Numbered from the stretch's first letter, positions 32,785-43,022 are shown. The stretch is 64,000 bases of DNA from Dickeya lacustris (GCF_029635795.1 NZ_CP114280.1:3224001-3288000), one strand, 5' to 3'. Translations and numbers: made by a program. Notes: generated by a model from the letters alone, not told the origin.

Positions 32785-34209
32785 ATGAGTACTGAAATTA
32801 AAGCTCAGGTGGTGGTACTTGGCGCGGGCCCCGCAGGTTACTCTGCGGCGTTCCGTTGTGCAGATTTAGGTCTGGAAACGGTATTGGTTGAGCGCTACTC
32901 CACGTTGGGTGGTGTTTGTCTGAATGTCGGCTGTATTCCTTCCAAAGCGCTGTTGCATGTCGCGAAAGTTATCGAAGAGGCCAAAGCATTGGCTGAACAC
33001 GGTATCGTTTTTGGCGAACCGCAGACTGACATCAATAAAATCCGTACCTGGAAAGAGAAAGTCATCAATCAGTTGACCGGTGGTCTGGCTGGTATGGCGA
33101 AAGGCCGTAAAGTCAAAGTCGTCAACGGTTTTGGTAAATTTACCGGCCCGAATACGCTGGTCGTAGAAGGCGAAGGTGGCAACACCACGGTAAATTTTGA
33201 TAATGCCATTATTGCTGCGGGTTCCCGCCCGATCCAACTGCCGTTTATTCCTCATGACGATCCGCGCGTGTGGGATTCGACCGATGCGCTGGAGCTGAAA
33301 ACTGTTCCTGGCCGTCTGCTGGTCATGGGTGGCGGTATTATCGGCCTGGAAATGGGCACGGTCTATCATGCTCTGGGTTCGCAGATAGACGTTGTGGAAA
33401 TGTTCGATCAAGTGATCCCCGCAGCCGATAAAGACATCGTTAAAGTATTCACTAAGCGTATCAGCAAGAAATTTAACCTGATGCTGGAAACGAAAGTGAC
33501 TGCGGTAGAAGCCAAAGAAGATGGCATCTATGTGTCGATGGAAGGCAAAAATGCGCCTGCTGAAGCACAGCGTTATGATGCGGTGTTGGTGGCTATCGGC
33601 CGTGTGCCGAATGGCAAGCTGCTGGATGCGGGTCAGGCGGGTGTAGAGGTCGATGAGCGCGGCTTTATCCGTGTGGACAAGCAATTGCGCACTAACGTGC
33701 CGCACATCTACGCTATCGGTGACATCGTCGGTCAGCCGATGCTGGCGCACAAAGGCGTACATGAAGGCCATGTTGCCGCTGAAGTGATCTCCGGTAAGAA
33801 ACACTACTTCGATCCGAAAGTGATCCCGTCTATCGCCTATACCGAGCCGGAAGTGGCTTGGGTCGGTTTGACTGAGAAAGAAGCGAAAGAGAAAGGCATC
33901 AGCTACGAAACCGCCGTGTTCCCGTGGGCGGCATCAGGCCGTGCGATCGCCTCTGATTGCGCTGACGGTATGACCAAGCTGATTTTCGACAAAGAAACGC
34001 ACCGTGTGATCGGTGGGGCGATTGTCGGCACCAACGGCGGTGAACTGTTGGGTGAAATTGGTCTGGCCATTGAAATGGGCTGTGACGCTGAAGACATCGC
34101 GTTGACCATTCATGCTCACCCGACGCTGCATGAATCTGTCGGCCTGGCCGCAGAAGTGTTTGAAGGCAGTATTACCGACCTGCCAAACGCCAAAGCGAAG
34201 AAGAAATAA
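32785..34209 (+). CDS. lpd: Dihydrolipoamide dehydrogenase (E3)
   Basis: FAD flavoprotein shared by the pyruvate and 2-oxoglutarate dehydrogenase complexes and the glycine cleavage system. The start at the second ATG gives MSTEIKAQVVVLGAGPAGYS, as in E. coli; 474 residues. Visible are the FAD motif GAGPAGYSAA, the redox-active disulfide GGVCLNVGCIPSK, the NAD motif MGGGIIGLEMG, the second FAD motif IYAIGDIVG and the interface His-Glu region THEL-like AHPTLHESV. Confidence 0.99.
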   Translation: MSTEIKAQVVVLGAGPAGYSAAFRCADLGLETVLVERYSTLGGVCLNVGCIPSKALLHVAKVIEEAKALAEHGIVFGEPQTDINKIRTWKEKVINQLTGGLAGMAKGRKVKVVNGFGKFTGPNTLVVEGEGGNTTVNFDNAIIAAGSRPIQLPFIPHDDPRVWDSTDALELKTVPGRLLVMGGGIIGLEMGTVYHALGSQIDVVEMFDQVIPAADKDIVKVFTKRISKKFNLMLETKVTAVEAKEDGIYVSMEGKNAPAEAQRYDAVLVAIGRVPNGKLLDAGQAGVEVDERGFIRVDKQLRTNVPHIYAIGDIVGQPMLAHKGVHEGHVAAEVISGKKHYFDPKVIPSIAYTEPEVAWVGLTEKEAKEKGISYETAVFPWAASGRAIASDCADGMTKLIFDKETHRVIGGAIVGTNGGELLGEIGLAIEMGCDAEDIALTIHAHPTLHESVGLAAEVFEGSITDLPNAKAKKK

Positions 34210-34265
34210 TTCGTGACTCCGTCGGTATCCGGCGGAGTGCGGCGTATCTTGCTGTTTTCCTCTCT

Positions 34266-34293
34266 ATCCGGCACGTGTTGCCGGATTTTTTTT
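34266..34293 (+). terminator. Terminator after lpd
   Basis: ATCCGGCA (34266-34273) pairs perfectly with TGCCGGAT (34279-34286), then a run of eight Ts. A strong rho-independent terminator ending the pdh region. Confidence 0.93.
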
Positions 34294-34395
34294 AACCTTG
34301 CTCCCAGAATTTATTTTTCTCCCTATGCTGGATTAAAGAGTGATTTACACTCTGTCACAGCACGGAACATCGCGAATGATCAAAGGGAGGTGCTC

Positions 34396-35622
34396 ATGAC
34401 GATGTGCATGAAAACGTTCATCATAACGTCCATGAAAAAATTTAGCGTACGTCGTATCCTCAGTACCCTGATGGGATGTCTGGTCAGTTTTTCGCTTATG
34501 GCTAATGATACTGCTTACACAACGCGTGCAATCACCGATGACGCGCTACCCACGTTCTACCCGCAACTTAAACAACAGCTTACCTATCCTGACTCCTGGC
34601 TGTCCGGGCGTTATCACCACTTTGCCGACTGGCAGAAACACGCCAGACAGCTCGTGCGCGCACAGCTTCTGACGCCAGATTCCCAGCGCGCTTTTTCACC
34701 ACAGGTTATTGATAATCAGGATAGGGGGGACTATGTCGCCCAGAAAGTGGTGTTTAACCTCACGGATGAGAGTCGGGTGGCGGGGTTAATGCTCGTGCCG
34801 AAAACGCCTGCACCACACCCAGCGGTGCTATTACTGCACGATCACGGCGCGAAATTTGATATTGGTAAAGAGAAAATGGTTCGTCCGTGGGGCGATGAGG
34901 GCCGTATCGCCTCCGCTACCGCCTGGGCTGAACGCTACTTCTCCGGGCGTTTTGTGGGTGATGAACTGGCCCGGCGAGGTTATGTGGTATTCGCCGTGGA
35001 CGCACTGGGATTTGGCGACCGAGGGCCGCTGAAATACGAGCAACAGCAGGCGCTGGCCAGTAATTTCTTTAACCTTGGCCGCTCGCTGGCGGGTTTGGTG
35101 GCTTATGAAGATACCCGAGCACTGGATTTTTTGGCCTCGTTGCCAGAGGTTGACCCTAAGCGTATCGGCGTACTGGGGTTTTCCATGGGGGCCTATCGCG
35201 CCTGGCAACTGGCGGCGTTATCTGATAAAGCGGCGGCCAGCGCCGCCATCGCCTGGATGGGGACGTATGACGGCCTGATGGTGCCTGGCAATAACATCCT
35301 GCGTGGTCAGTCATCGTTTTATATGTTGCACCCCGGTTTGCCCGCGCATCTGGATTTTCCTGATGTAGCCAGCATTGCCGCACCACGCCCGATGCTGCTT
35401 TTTAACGGTGGTAAAGACCCTTTGTTTAGCCAACCGGTGGTGGAAGAGGCGTATCGGCGTCTGCATCAGGTGTGGCAGTCGCAGCATGCGCAGGCGCAAC
35501 TGGAAACGCGCATCTGGCCGGATCTGGGGCATGTGTTCTATCAGGAACAGCAAGATGCGGTGTTTCACTGGCTGGATAGCAAACTGGGTGTGTCAGAAGC
35601 GCATTCGGGGCGTTCGCGGTGA
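34396..35622 (+). CDS. Exported alpha/beta hydrolase (dienelactone hydrolase / Abhydrolase_7-like)
   Basis: A 408-residue hydrolase. The start at ATG 34396 follows GGGAGG; three further in-frame ATGs occur soon after, and the one giving MKKFSVRRILSTLMGCLVSFSLMA has a classic signal peptide, so the mature enzyme is probably periplasmic. The alpha/beta fold is clear: oxyanion region VLLLHDHGAKFD, the nucleophile elbow GVLGFSMGAYRAWQ (Ser), an acid in LLFNGGKDPLF, and His in DLGHVFYQ. The N-terminal stretch before the hydrolase core resembles bacterial acetyl-xylan-esterase-like proteins. The substrate is unknown; an ester on plant-derived or cell-wall carbohydrate is one possibility. It converges on the MmgE/PrpD gene with 31 bp between stops. 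Confidence 0.8.
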   Translation: MTMCMKTFIITSMKKFSVRRILSTLMGCLVSFSLMANDTAYTTRAITDDALPTFYPQLKQQLTYPDSWLSGRYHHFADWQKHARQLVRAQLLTPDSQRAFSPQVIDNQDRGDYVAQKVVFNLTDESRVAGLMLVPKTPAPHPAVLLLHDHGAKFDIGKEKMVRPWGDEGRIASATAWAERYFSGRFVGDELARRGYVVFAVDALGFGDRGPLKYEQQQALASNFFNLGRSLAGLVAYEDTRALDFLASLPEVDPKRIGVLGFSMGAYRAWQLAALSDKAAASAAIAWMGTYDGLMVPGNNILRGQSSFYMLHPGLPAHLDFPDVASIAAPRPMLLFNGGKDPLFSQPVVEEAYRRLHQVWQSQHAQAQLETRIWPDLGHVFYQEQQDAVFHWLDSKLGVSEAHSGRSR

Positions 35623-35653
35623 GGCCCCGACTGGCCCGACTAAGACGATGCGG

Positions 35654-37024
35654 CTATGAAAGCCAATGCACCAGCGCTGATAGCGACCCCGGTGCGGCCA
35701 GCAAGCAGGCCTGGCGTATTTGACGGGCTGGCAGCGTGGGCAGCAGCTTCAGCGTTTGGTCAAGTTTGGCTAGCACGTCAGTCGGCATGGCGGCGGTTTG
35801 CTGCCAGCTCACTCTGGCGTTCAGGCTGCTTCCTCCTTTTAGCCACAGGGTGACGTCATGAAAACGCGCATCGGGATTTTGCTCATCTGGCGGTGCATTG
35901 GAATCTGGCTGACGTGAGACGCTGCTGGCTAACGTGGCGATATGTTGTTCAACCGGGCTTTCGCTAAAGCGCTCTAAGCGTAATTCACCTTCAATGAGTG
36001 CGGCTGCAATCACATATTCCAGACTAAAACGCCCCTCAACACCGGTGCGGGCCTGATGGATAAATGGAGCGGCATCACCACCTGGCGGGAAGGAAACCGT
36101 GATTCGCTCAACGGATGCGGCTAACTGCTCAAACGGCAGGTTGGTATGCCGCTGCCACTCAGCCCGTAGTTGAAAGGCGGCTTCGGCGGCGCTGTGTGTA
36201 CCACCACAGGTAGGATAGCGTTTGAACGTCAACCCTGGCGTCTCAATACGCCACGGGTTGCTCCAGTTGTCTATCAATGCGCTGCTATGGTGTTGACCGT
36301 CGCCGTGGGCACTCAGAAAGGCCTCCACCACGCTGTCGTGGTTGCCGTGAAACCCGGCCAATGCTAGCTGAACGGCGCTTAAACCGGCGCGAGCCGCCAG
36401 CCCGGCATGCAGTGGCTTCATTGCTGAACCAAATTGCGCACGCAGCCCGGCTCCCTGGGTTGCAGCGATACCGAGCGCGTTTGCTGTCTGCTCGACGGTC
36501 GTCCGGCAGGCATGGCACACCGCAGCAGCCGCGGCCAGCGCACCTAGCGTTGCGGTGTTATGGTAGCCAAGGCTGTAGTGGCGCGGCCCGGCGGCTAATC
36601 CGAGCCGTCCGGCGGTTTCTATACCGATGACATAAGCGCTGAGAAAATCGGCTTCGGTGAGCGAGCGCTCGCTGGCCAGCGCGAATAAAGCGGGCAAGAT
36701 AACCGTGCCGGGGTGGCCACGAAAGCTTGAATGAAAGTCATCAAAATCGAGTGCGTGGCCCGCGTAGCCCAGCAGCAGGCTGCGCGTCTGGCTATCGCTG
36801 CCCTGATAGACAGACTTCAGCGGGGTAAAGCCGCTATCGACAACCGCGCCATACCAGATGGGCAACACGCAGGCGAGAAAATCGATGACGCCATCGCGGG
36901 CAAGATGCTGTGCGTGTGAGTCTGGATGGGTTGTGACAATACGCTCCGCCAGTTGGCGGGTGAGGCTTTCGTGGGCAGACATACTGCTTGTGTGAGCAGA
37001 AATAGTGCTTGCGTGAGCAGACAT
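35654..37024 (-). CDS. MmgE/PrpD-family protein
   Basis: A 456-residue member of the MmgE/PrpD family, which includes 2-methylcitrate dehydratase and cis-aconitate decarboxylase. Family blocks are GYAGHALDFDDFHSSFRGHPG, HNTATLGALAAAAAVCHA, QFGSAMKPLHAGLAARAGL and FKRYPTCGGTHSA. prpB, prpC and prpE are not nearby, so a methylcitrate-cycle role is unsupported; the substrate is unknown. The first 21 codons are three 21-bp repeats, so the true start may be the third repeat (Met at 36982). Expression is divergent from acnB. Confidence 0.8.
   Translation of the reverse strand: MSAHASTISAHTSSMSAHESLTRQLAERIVTTHPDSHAQHLARDGVIDFLACVLPIWYGAVVDSGFTPLKSVYQGSDSQTRSLLLGYAGHALDFDDFHSSFRGHPGTVILPALFALASERSLTEADFLSAYVIGIETAGRLGLAAGPRHYSLGYHNTATLGALAAAAAVCHACRTTVEQTANALGIAATQGAGLRAQFGSAMKPLHAGLAARAGLSAVQLALAGFHGNHDSVVEAFLSAHGDGQHHSSALIDNWSNPWRIETPGLTFKRYPTCGGTHSAAEAAFQLRAEWQRHTNLPFEQLAASVERITVSFPPGGDAAPFIHQARTGVEGRFSLEYVIAAALIEGELRLERFSESPVEQHIATLASSVSRQPDSNAPPDEQNPDARFHDVTLWLKGGSSLNARVSWQQTAAMPTDVLAKLDQTLKLLPTLPARQIRQACLLAAPGSLSALVHWLS
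36962..37024 (-). repeat. In-frame 21-bp tandem repeat, three copies, at the PrpD-family start
   Basis: The codons for MSAHAST, ISAHTSS and MSAHESL are three degenerate 21-bp units. Two carry an ATG, and the duplication may have moved the start outwards. Confidence 0.75.
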
Positions 37025-37449
37025 AGTAATAGTGGCTCAGGTCATTTGCTGATGGATAAAAATAAACACAATGCCGCATGGGGCATCATGTACATGGGAC
37101 ATCATGTATAGGCTACGAATCGTTGGTCGCGTCAATTGAAGATAACGGTGAAATCCCTGCGGCTCAAGTCGGTTTAGGTAACGGAGTTCACTGGAGATAG
37201 CGCCCTTTTTATCCTTGTTGTTTATGTGGTTTGCCCGGTGGTTGATTTTCATGTCAACTGCTATGCTGGCCTTTATAGCCCATTTACTGAATTACGGGTT
37301 GCGCGGCGTGCGCTGGTGTCCCGATATCGTGCTGGTACAGCGCTGTTAAATGAAAGGTATGAGTACGTTGCGTCAACACGGGAACCGAAAATATAAAAAT
37401 AACCGTGACGGGCAGCTTATTTATGAAATGTTGCTTTAATGTAAACGAA

Positions 37450-37478
37450 TTAACAATCAGTTTGAACTCTGGTATGCT
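37450..37478 (+). promoter_or_regulatory. Probable acnB promoter
   Basis: TTAACA (-35) and TATGCT (-10) are spaced by 17 bp, with TGG just before the -10 giving an extended -10. Transcription would start near 37485, leaving an untranslated leader of about 300 nt before acnB. The rest of the 757-bp gap between the PrpD-family gene and acnB has no supported ORF. Confidence 0.55.
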
Positions 37479-37637
37479 CGATTAGCTGGACTGGGCCGCT
37501 GGTTTTGGCTATTCACGCACAGCTCATTCATCAAGATCGGTAATGATCATAAATCATTTGCGTGGCGGGGCCAGTGTAAACGAATCCAATGCCGCTCACT
37601 CAAATCGGTGATCGGAGGAGTGACAACCCGGCAAAAA

Positions 37638-37663
37638 CTGATGTTAAAGGCTGATGTTAAAGT
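37638..37663. repeat. 13-bp tandem duplication in the acnB leader
   Basis: CTGATGTTAAAGG occurs twice in direct succession (second copy differs in the last base), within the presumed acnB 5' leader. Confidence 0.75.
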
Positions 37664-37781
37664 GGTTTGTCACGGCCCATCGGGCAGGGTAAAAAAGCCA
37701 ACGTACCGGCAACGTGAAGTAGGGGAACAACCTGGAACTGAGTGCCGGGCATAATTAGACAATGAGAGCGAGGAGAACGTC

Positions 37782-40379
37782 GTGCTAGAAGAATATCGCA
37801 AGCACGTAGCCGAGCGGGCTGCACAAGGGATCGTACCCAAACCGCTAGAGGCTTCGCAAATGGCGGCATTGGTGGAATTGCTGAAAAATCCCCCCGCCGG
37901 AGAAGAAGAATTTTTAGTCGATCTGTTAGTGAACCGCGTTCCGCCTGGTGTTGATGAGGCGGCCTATGTCAAAGCCAGTTTCCTGGCAGCCATCACCAAA
38001 GGCGAGACGGTCTCTCCTCTCGTCACTCCTGAAAAAGCCACTGAATTACTGGGCACCATGCAAGGCGGCTACAATATTCAGCCGTTGATCGAGGCGTTAG
38101 ACAGCCCCACTCTGGCTCCGGTCGCGGCCAAGGCGTTATCGCATACCCTGCTGATGTTCGACAACTTTTACGATGTAGAAGAAAAAGCCAAAGCGGGTAA
38201 CAGCTATGCACAGCAGGTCGTGAAATCCTGGGCCGACGCTGAATGGTTCCTGTCTCGCGAGCAACTGGCTGAAAAAATTACTGTTACTGTTTTTAAAGTA
38301 ACAGGGGAAACCAACACCGATGATCTGTCGCCGGCACAAGATGCCTGGTCGCGCCCGGATATTCCGCTGCACGCGCTGGCGATGCTGAAAAACGCTCGCG
38401 AGGGCATTGAGCCGGATCAAGCCGGTGCCGTTGGCCCTATCAAACAGATAGACGCGCTGAATAAGAAAGGCTTCCCGCTGGCGTATGTCGGTGATGTGGT
38501 GGGGACGGGCTCTTCACGTAAATCTGCCACCAACTCGGTGCTGTGGTTCATGGGGGAAGATATCCCGAATGTGCCAAATAAGCGTGCGGGCGGCGTAGTG
38601 CTGGGCGGTAAAATTGCGCCAATCTTCTTTAACACCATGGAAGATGCCGGTGCATTGCCGATTGAAGTGGATGTCACCAAACTGAATATGGGCGATGTGA
38701 TTGACATCTACCCGTACAAAGGCGAGGTACGTCATCACGAAACCGATGAGCTGTTGGCTAATTTTGAGCTGAAAACCGATGTGCTGCTGGACGAAGTCCG
38801 CGCCGGTGGCCGTATTCCACTGATTATCGGTCGTGGTTTGACGGCGAAAGCGCGCGAAGCTCTCGCTTTGCCGCACAGTGACGTTTTCCGTCAGGCGAAA
38901 GATGTGGCGCAGAGCGATCGCGGCTTCTCGCTGGCACAGAAAATGGTTGGCCGTGCCTGCGGCGTGGATGGTATTCGTCCGGGCGCTTACTGCGAGCCGA
39001 AGATGACGTCAGTGGGGTCGCAAGATACCACCGGCCCGATGACCCGTGATGAGCTGAAAGACTTGGCGTGTCTCGGTTTCTCTGCCGATCTGGTGATGCA
39101 GTCTTTCTGTCACACGGCGGCCTATCCGAAACCGGTGGATGTGAACACTCATCACACCCTGCCGGATTTCATCATGAACCGTGGCGGTGTGTCGCTGCGT
39201 CCGGGTGATGGCGTCATCCACTCCTGGTTAAACCGCATGCTGTTGCCGGATACCGTCGGCACCGGCGGTGACTCCCATACCCGTTTCCCGATCGGTATCT
39301 CTTTCCCGGCGGGTTCTGGTCTGGTGGCGTTTGCTGCTGCAACCGGCGTGATGCCGCTGGATATGCCGGAATCGGTGCTGGTGCGTTTTAAAGGCCAGAT
39401 GCAGCCGGGCATTACCCTGCGTGATCTGGTGCATGCTATCCCGTATTACGCTATCCAGCAGGGGCTGCTGACCGTTGAGAAGAAAGGTAAGAAAAACATC
39501 TTCTCTGGCCGCATTCTGGAAATTGAAGGCTTGCCGGACTTGAAAGTCGAGCAGGCGTTTGAACTGACTGATGCCTCGGCAGAGCGCTCGGCGGCGGGCT
39601 GTACCATTAAGCTTAACAAAGAGCCGATCATCGAGTACCTGAACTCGAATATCGTGCTGCTGAAGTGGATGATTGCTGAAGGGTATGGCGACCGTCGCAC
39701 GCTGGAGCGCCGTATTCAGGGCATGGAAAAATGGCTGGCAGACCCGCAGTTGCTTGAGGCTGATGGCGATGCCGAATATGCCGCAGTGATTGATATCGAT
39801 CTGAACGAGATCAAAGAGCCGATTCTGTGTGCGCCGAACGATCCTGATGATGCGCGTTTGCTGTCTACCGTGCAGGGCGACAAGATCGATGAAGTGTTTA
39901 TCGGTTCGTGCATGACCAACATCGGCCATTTCCGTGCCGCAGGCAAACTGTTGGATCAAAACAAAGGTCAGTTACCGACGCGCCTGTGGGTGGCTCCGCC
40001 GACCCGTATGGATGCAGCACAACTGACCGAAGAAGGTTACTACAGCGTATTTGGCAAAAGTGGCGCGCGGGTTGAAATCCCCGGTTGCTCGCTGTGCATG
40101 GGCAACCAGGCACGTGTCGCTGATGGTTCAACCGTCGTCTCTACTTCGACCCGTAACTTCCCGAACCGTCTGGGCAATGGCGCGAATGTGTATCTGGCGT
40201 CTGCCGAGCTGGCCGCTGTGGCCGCTCTGTTAGGGAAACTGCCGACACCGCAAGAGTATCAGGCGTATATGGAGCAGGTAGATAAAACGGCTGTGGATAC
40301 TTACCGTTATCTCAACTTTGATCAGTTGCAGCAATACGCTGATAAAGCTGACAAGGTGATCTTCCAGACCGCCGTCTAA
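37782..40379 (+). CDS. acnB: Bifunctional aconitate hydratase 2 / 2-methylisocitrate dehydratase
   Basis: TCA-cycle aconitase B with a [4Fe-4S] cluster. The start is a GTG preceded by GAGGAGA and giving [16 protein letters not shown], as in E. coli; 865 residues, identical length. The N-terminal HEAT-like domain (1-160), swivelling domain 4 (about 160-370) and the catalytic core are in the AcnB order. Cluster ligands are seen in [13 protein letters not shown] and [12 protein letters not shown]. AcnB apo-protein also binds mRNA in E. coli. Confidence 0.98.
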   Translation: MLEEYRKHVAERAAQGIVPKPLEASQMAALVELLKNPPAGEEEFLVDLLVNRVPPGVDEAAYVKASFLAAITKGETVSPLVTPEKATELLGTMQGGYNIQPLIEALDSPTLAPVAAKALSHTLLMFDNFYDVEEKAKAGNSYAQQVVKSWADAEWFLSREQLAEKITVTVFKVTGETNTDDLSPAQDAWSRPDIPLHALAMLKNAREGIEPDQAGAVGPIKQIDALNKKGFPLAYVGDVVGTGSSRKSATNSVLWFMGEDIPNVPNKRAGGVVLGGKIAPIFFNTMEDAGALPIEVDVTKLNMGDVIDIYPYKGEVRHHETDELLANFELKTDVLLDEVRAGGRIPLIIGRGLTAKAREALALPHSDVFRQAKDVAQSDRGFSLAQKMVGRACGVDGIRPGAYCEPKMTSVGSQDTTGPMTRDELKDLACLGFSADLVMQSFCHTAAYPKPVDVNTHHTLPDFIMNRGGVSLRPGDGVIHSWLNRMLLPDTVGTGGDSHTRFPIGISFPAGSGLVAFAAATGVMPLDMPESVLVRFKGQMQPGITLRDLVHAIPYYAIQQGLLTVEKKGKKNIFSGRILEIEGLPDLKVEQAFELTDASAERSAAGCTIKLNKEPIIEYLNSNIVLLKWMIAEGYGDRRTLERRIQGMEKWLADPQLLEADGDAEYAAVIDIDLNEIKEPILCAPNDPDDARLLSTVQGDKIDEVFIGSCMTNIGHFRAAGKLLDQNKGQLPTRLWVAPPTRMDAAQLTEEGYYSVFGKSGARVEIPGCSLCMGNQARVADGSTVVSTSTRNFPNRLGNGANVYLASAELAAVAALLGKLPTPQEYQAYMEQVDKTAVDTYRYLNFDQLQQYADKADKVIFQTAV

Positions 40380-40406
40380 ATCGCTATAGTTCGTCGTAAC
40401 ATAAGG

Positions 40407-40434
40407 AAGGGAGGCCGTGAGGCCTCCCTTTTTT
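40407..40434 (+). terminator. Terminator after acnB
   Basis: GGGAGGCC (40409-40416) and GGCCTCCC (40421-40428) form a perfect stem with a GTGA loop, followed by six Ts. Confidence 0.93.
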
Positions 40435-40484
40435 GCTCTTTTACCACCGAGATGTTTCTCAGGGTGGCATGCTGGAGAACGAAT

Positions 40485-40847
40485 ATGGACTATGAATTTT
40501 TGCGTGATGTGACCGGGCAGGTCGTCGTGCGCATGTCGATGGGGCATGAAGCCGTCGGCCACTGGCTAAATGAAGAAGTTAAAGGGCAGCAGGGCGTGCT
40601 TGATGAAGTCGAGGCTGCGGTACGTGAACTGGCAGGCAGTGAACGCCAGTGGGAGCGGGCTGGCCATGAATATTCACTGTTATTAGACAGTGAAGAGGTG
40701 ATGGTGCGAGCCAATCAACTGGCGTTTGATACCAGCGAGCTGGAAGAAGGCATGAGTTATTATGATGAAGAGAGCCTGTCGCTGTGCGGGCTGGATGATT
40801 TTCTGGCATTGCTGGAAAAATACCGCGCTTTTATTGATAAGGGCTAA
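40485..40847 (+). CDS. yacL: YacL family protein
   Basis: A 120-residue conserved enterobacterial protein of unknown function. The start at [22 protein letters not shown] matches E. coli YacL; the frame upstream overlaps the terminator region. Conserved blocks are [36 protein letters not shown] and [19 protein letters not shown]. Acidic and probably cytoplasmic. Confidence 0.95.
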   Translation: MDYEFLRDVTGQVVVRMSMGHEAVGHWLNEEVKGQQGVLDEVEAAVRELAGSERQWERAGHEYSLLLDSEEVMVRANQLAFDTSELEEGMSYYDEESLSLCGLDDFLALLEKYRAFIDKG

Positions 40848-40944
40848 CGGCGGCTGTGTATGTGTGCGTTGGTCGTTGGGGCCGGTGACGGCAGCCGGTG
40901 CTATTTTGCTTGCCTTGTGAACATGTCAGGTTAGCCGGTTGCCG

Positions 40945-41087
40945 ATATATACCCGTCATACTTCAAGTTGCAGGTGCGTTGGCTTTAATGACTCGGCCCA
41001 CCCTTGGGCCTCGCCCTAAAGGGCCAACGCGTTGCGTTGTTCAACGCGCCTGCGTGTTGTCCTGCAACTCAAATTATTTAGGGTATC
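40945..41087. repeat. Palindromic enterobacterial-type repeat, copy 1
   Basis: About 143 bp with imperfect terminal inverted repeats: ATACCC...CTTCAAGTTGCAGG at the left and CCTGCAACTCAAATTATTT...GGGTAT at the right. The interior is GC-rich and also partly self-complementary. The same ends occur at 47931-48059. It is non-coding and resembles the miniature palindromic elements seen in many enterobacterial intergenic regions. Nothing else is visible in the 462-bp gap before the chemoreceptor gene. Confidence 0.8.
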
Positions 41088-41309
41088 AATCTATTACTGT
41101 AATCCGATTCGACATAAATCCATTCCTGTAAACCCATTGATTGCTGCCAGTGTGACTCGCGAAGTTATATCATTGTCTCCAATCGTATTAATAGAATGAG
41201 ACGATGTACCCACCTATCGATTGTGGTGCCAATTTGACTTAGTATGAAATAAGAATATGACTGAGACATAAAAAAAACAGTCAGTGATGAGGTTGGCACC
41301 GGAGGCAGT

Positions 41310-43022
41310 ATGAAAAATACCATGACGGTAAAAAAGCAAATTGTGGTTGGTTTTATTATTCCGATTGTTGTCAGTGTGTTGTTGGGTGTTTTAGGGTTGC
41401 TGACGATTCGCCATATCAGCTCGATTTTAACTGAAATTAATGATGAAAATAGCGTTAAGCAATTTTATGCGGTGAATTTACGCGGTAGCGTGCATGACCG
41501 GTCGATTGCTATGCGTGATTTACTGATTGCCGATAAACAAGAATCTGTTTCTATCATTAATCATATCAATGAATTATCTGATTTCTATCAACAATCAGAT
41601 ACGCGTCTTGATGCCATGTTGCGGAAATCGGATGCGACAGAAAAAGAAAAACAGTTATATAAAAATATTCAGCAATCGGCTAATAAAACCCGGGAAATTA
41701 TCGAACAGTTGATTCGCCTGCAACGTGACGAAAAAAATGATGCTGCGCGTATTCTTTTATTAAATGAAGGGCGTGCGGCATTTGTACAATGGCTGGCGGA
41801 CGTGAATGCATTTATAAATGATGAGGCCGCGCAGAATAATCAATTAACGCTTGCAGCCAGAGAAACAGCACGTCATTTTTCGCTGGCGATGCCGGTTATT
41901 TTATTTGCGGCAATATTATTGGGCACACTGGCGATGCTGGCGACCCGACGCCGTATTTTCCAGTCGCTGGGGGCGGAGCCTGCCGTGTTATTAGCGATGA
42001 CCAGAGCGATAGCGTCAGGGAATTTGACGGTCAAAACGGCGATTAATGAAAAGCAGCAATACAGTGTGATGGCCGCCATTGAAACCATGCGCCAGTCATT
42101 AATCGCGATTGTGGCACACGTACTCACCAGCGCTGATGGCGTAACCTCAGCCAGTGAGAATATCCGTACAAGCAGCGTAGAGTTATCACAGCGCACCGAT
42201 ACGCAGGCCGTTGCATTGCAGCATACCGCGTCGGCAATGGGGCAGGTGTCGGCATCCGTGCAGGAGAATGCGGCCAATGCCCGGCAAGCGAGCCAGTTAT
42301 CGGAGAATGCCGCGCATGAAATGCATCAGGGCTATCAGCTGGTGAGCCAAATCGTCAGTACCATGGAGAGTATTAAGCAGCATTCGGACAGCATTTCCTC
42401 CATTACCCAAGTGATTGAAGGTATTGCGTTCCAGACTAACATTCTGGCTATCAATGCCGCTGTGGAAGCCGCGCGAGCCGGCGATGTCGGACGGGGGTTC
42501 TCCGTTGTGGCAGCGGAAATACGCGCGTTATCGCAGAAGACCACCGCCTCTGCGCATGAGATAAAAAAACTTATCGATGCTTCATCAGACAAGATTGGCA
42601 CGGGCTATAGCGAAATCAGTCAGGCTGCCGAGGTGATGCAGAAAATTAATCAGTCGGTGGATTTATCGAGTGAGTTTATCAGGAAGATTGCGGATACCTC
42701 GGCAGAGCAATCCGTCGCCACGCAGGGCATAGCGCGCTCCCTTGCCGACATGGAGCTCTCGACCCAGCAGAATGCGGCGATGGTCGAGCAAACGGCGACG
42801 GAAACCGCTTATCTGGAAACCCATTCACAGCAGCTGAAACAATCTGTCAGCCGTTTTAGCGTGGAGGAGCGGGCGCTAGCCCCTGCGGTTAATGGCGCTG
42901 CCCGCTGGCGTGTAATCAGTGGGATAACCCGTCGTATCATCATGTCGCCGCCGTATCGTGGCACAGGCGACCGCAAGCGGCGCAGGGCATCCCTTGCGAC
43001 GCTTGCCGCTAACGCTGTGTGA
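41310..43022 (+). CDS. Methyl-accepting chemotaxis protein
   Basis: A 570-residue transmembrane chemoreceptor. TM1 is at about 11-33 and TM2 at about 188-211, enclosing a periplasmic four-helix-bundle-type sensor (no PAS/Cache pattern seen). A HAMP segment follows (about 213-265), then the cytoplasmic signalling domain with the hairpin tip IEGIAFQTNILAINAAVEAA near residue 370. The C-terminus is basic and lacks the NWETF-type pentapeptide that recruits CheR/CheB, so adaptation would depend on other receptors. The tip has Ile and Asp-Val in place of the more usual Leu and Glu-Gln. The AT-rich 5' half and the flanking repeat suggest an accessory gene. Ligand unknown. Confidence 0.92.
   Translation: MKNTMTVKKQIVVGFIIPIVVSVLLGVLGLLTIRHISSILTEINDENSVKQFYAVNLRGSVHDRSIAMRDLLIADKQESVSIINHINELSDFYQQSDTRLDAMLRKSDATEKEKQLYKNIQQSANKTREIIEQLIRLQRDEKNDAARILLLNEGRAAFVQWLADVNAFINDEAAQNNQLTLAARETARHFSLAMPVILFAAILLGTLAMLATRRRIFQSLGAEPAVLLAMTRAIASGNLTVKTAINEKQQYSVMAAIETMRQSLIAIVAHVLTSADGVTSASENIRTSSVELSQRTDTQAVALQHTASAMGQVSASVQENAANARQASQLSENAAHEMHQGYQLVSQIVSTMESIKQHSDSISSITQVIEGIAFQTNILAINAAVEAARAGDVGRGFSVVAAEIRALSQKTTASAHEIKKLIDASSDKIGTGYSEISQAAEVMQKINQSVDLSSEFIRKIADTSAEQSVATQGIARSLADMELSTQQNAAMVEQTATETAYLETHSQQLKQSVSRFSVEERALAPAVNGAARWRVISGITRRIIMSPPYRGTGDRKRRRASLATLAANAV

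Noticed and set aside
35654..37024. 2-methylcitrate dehydratase prpD.
   Set aside because: The family is right but prpB, prpC and prpE are absent nearby, so the specific name is not supported.
37620..37754. 44-codon GTG-started leader ORF before acnB with a GGAGG next to it.
   Set aside because: The GGAGG is only one base from the start codon, too close to work, and the peptide has no features.
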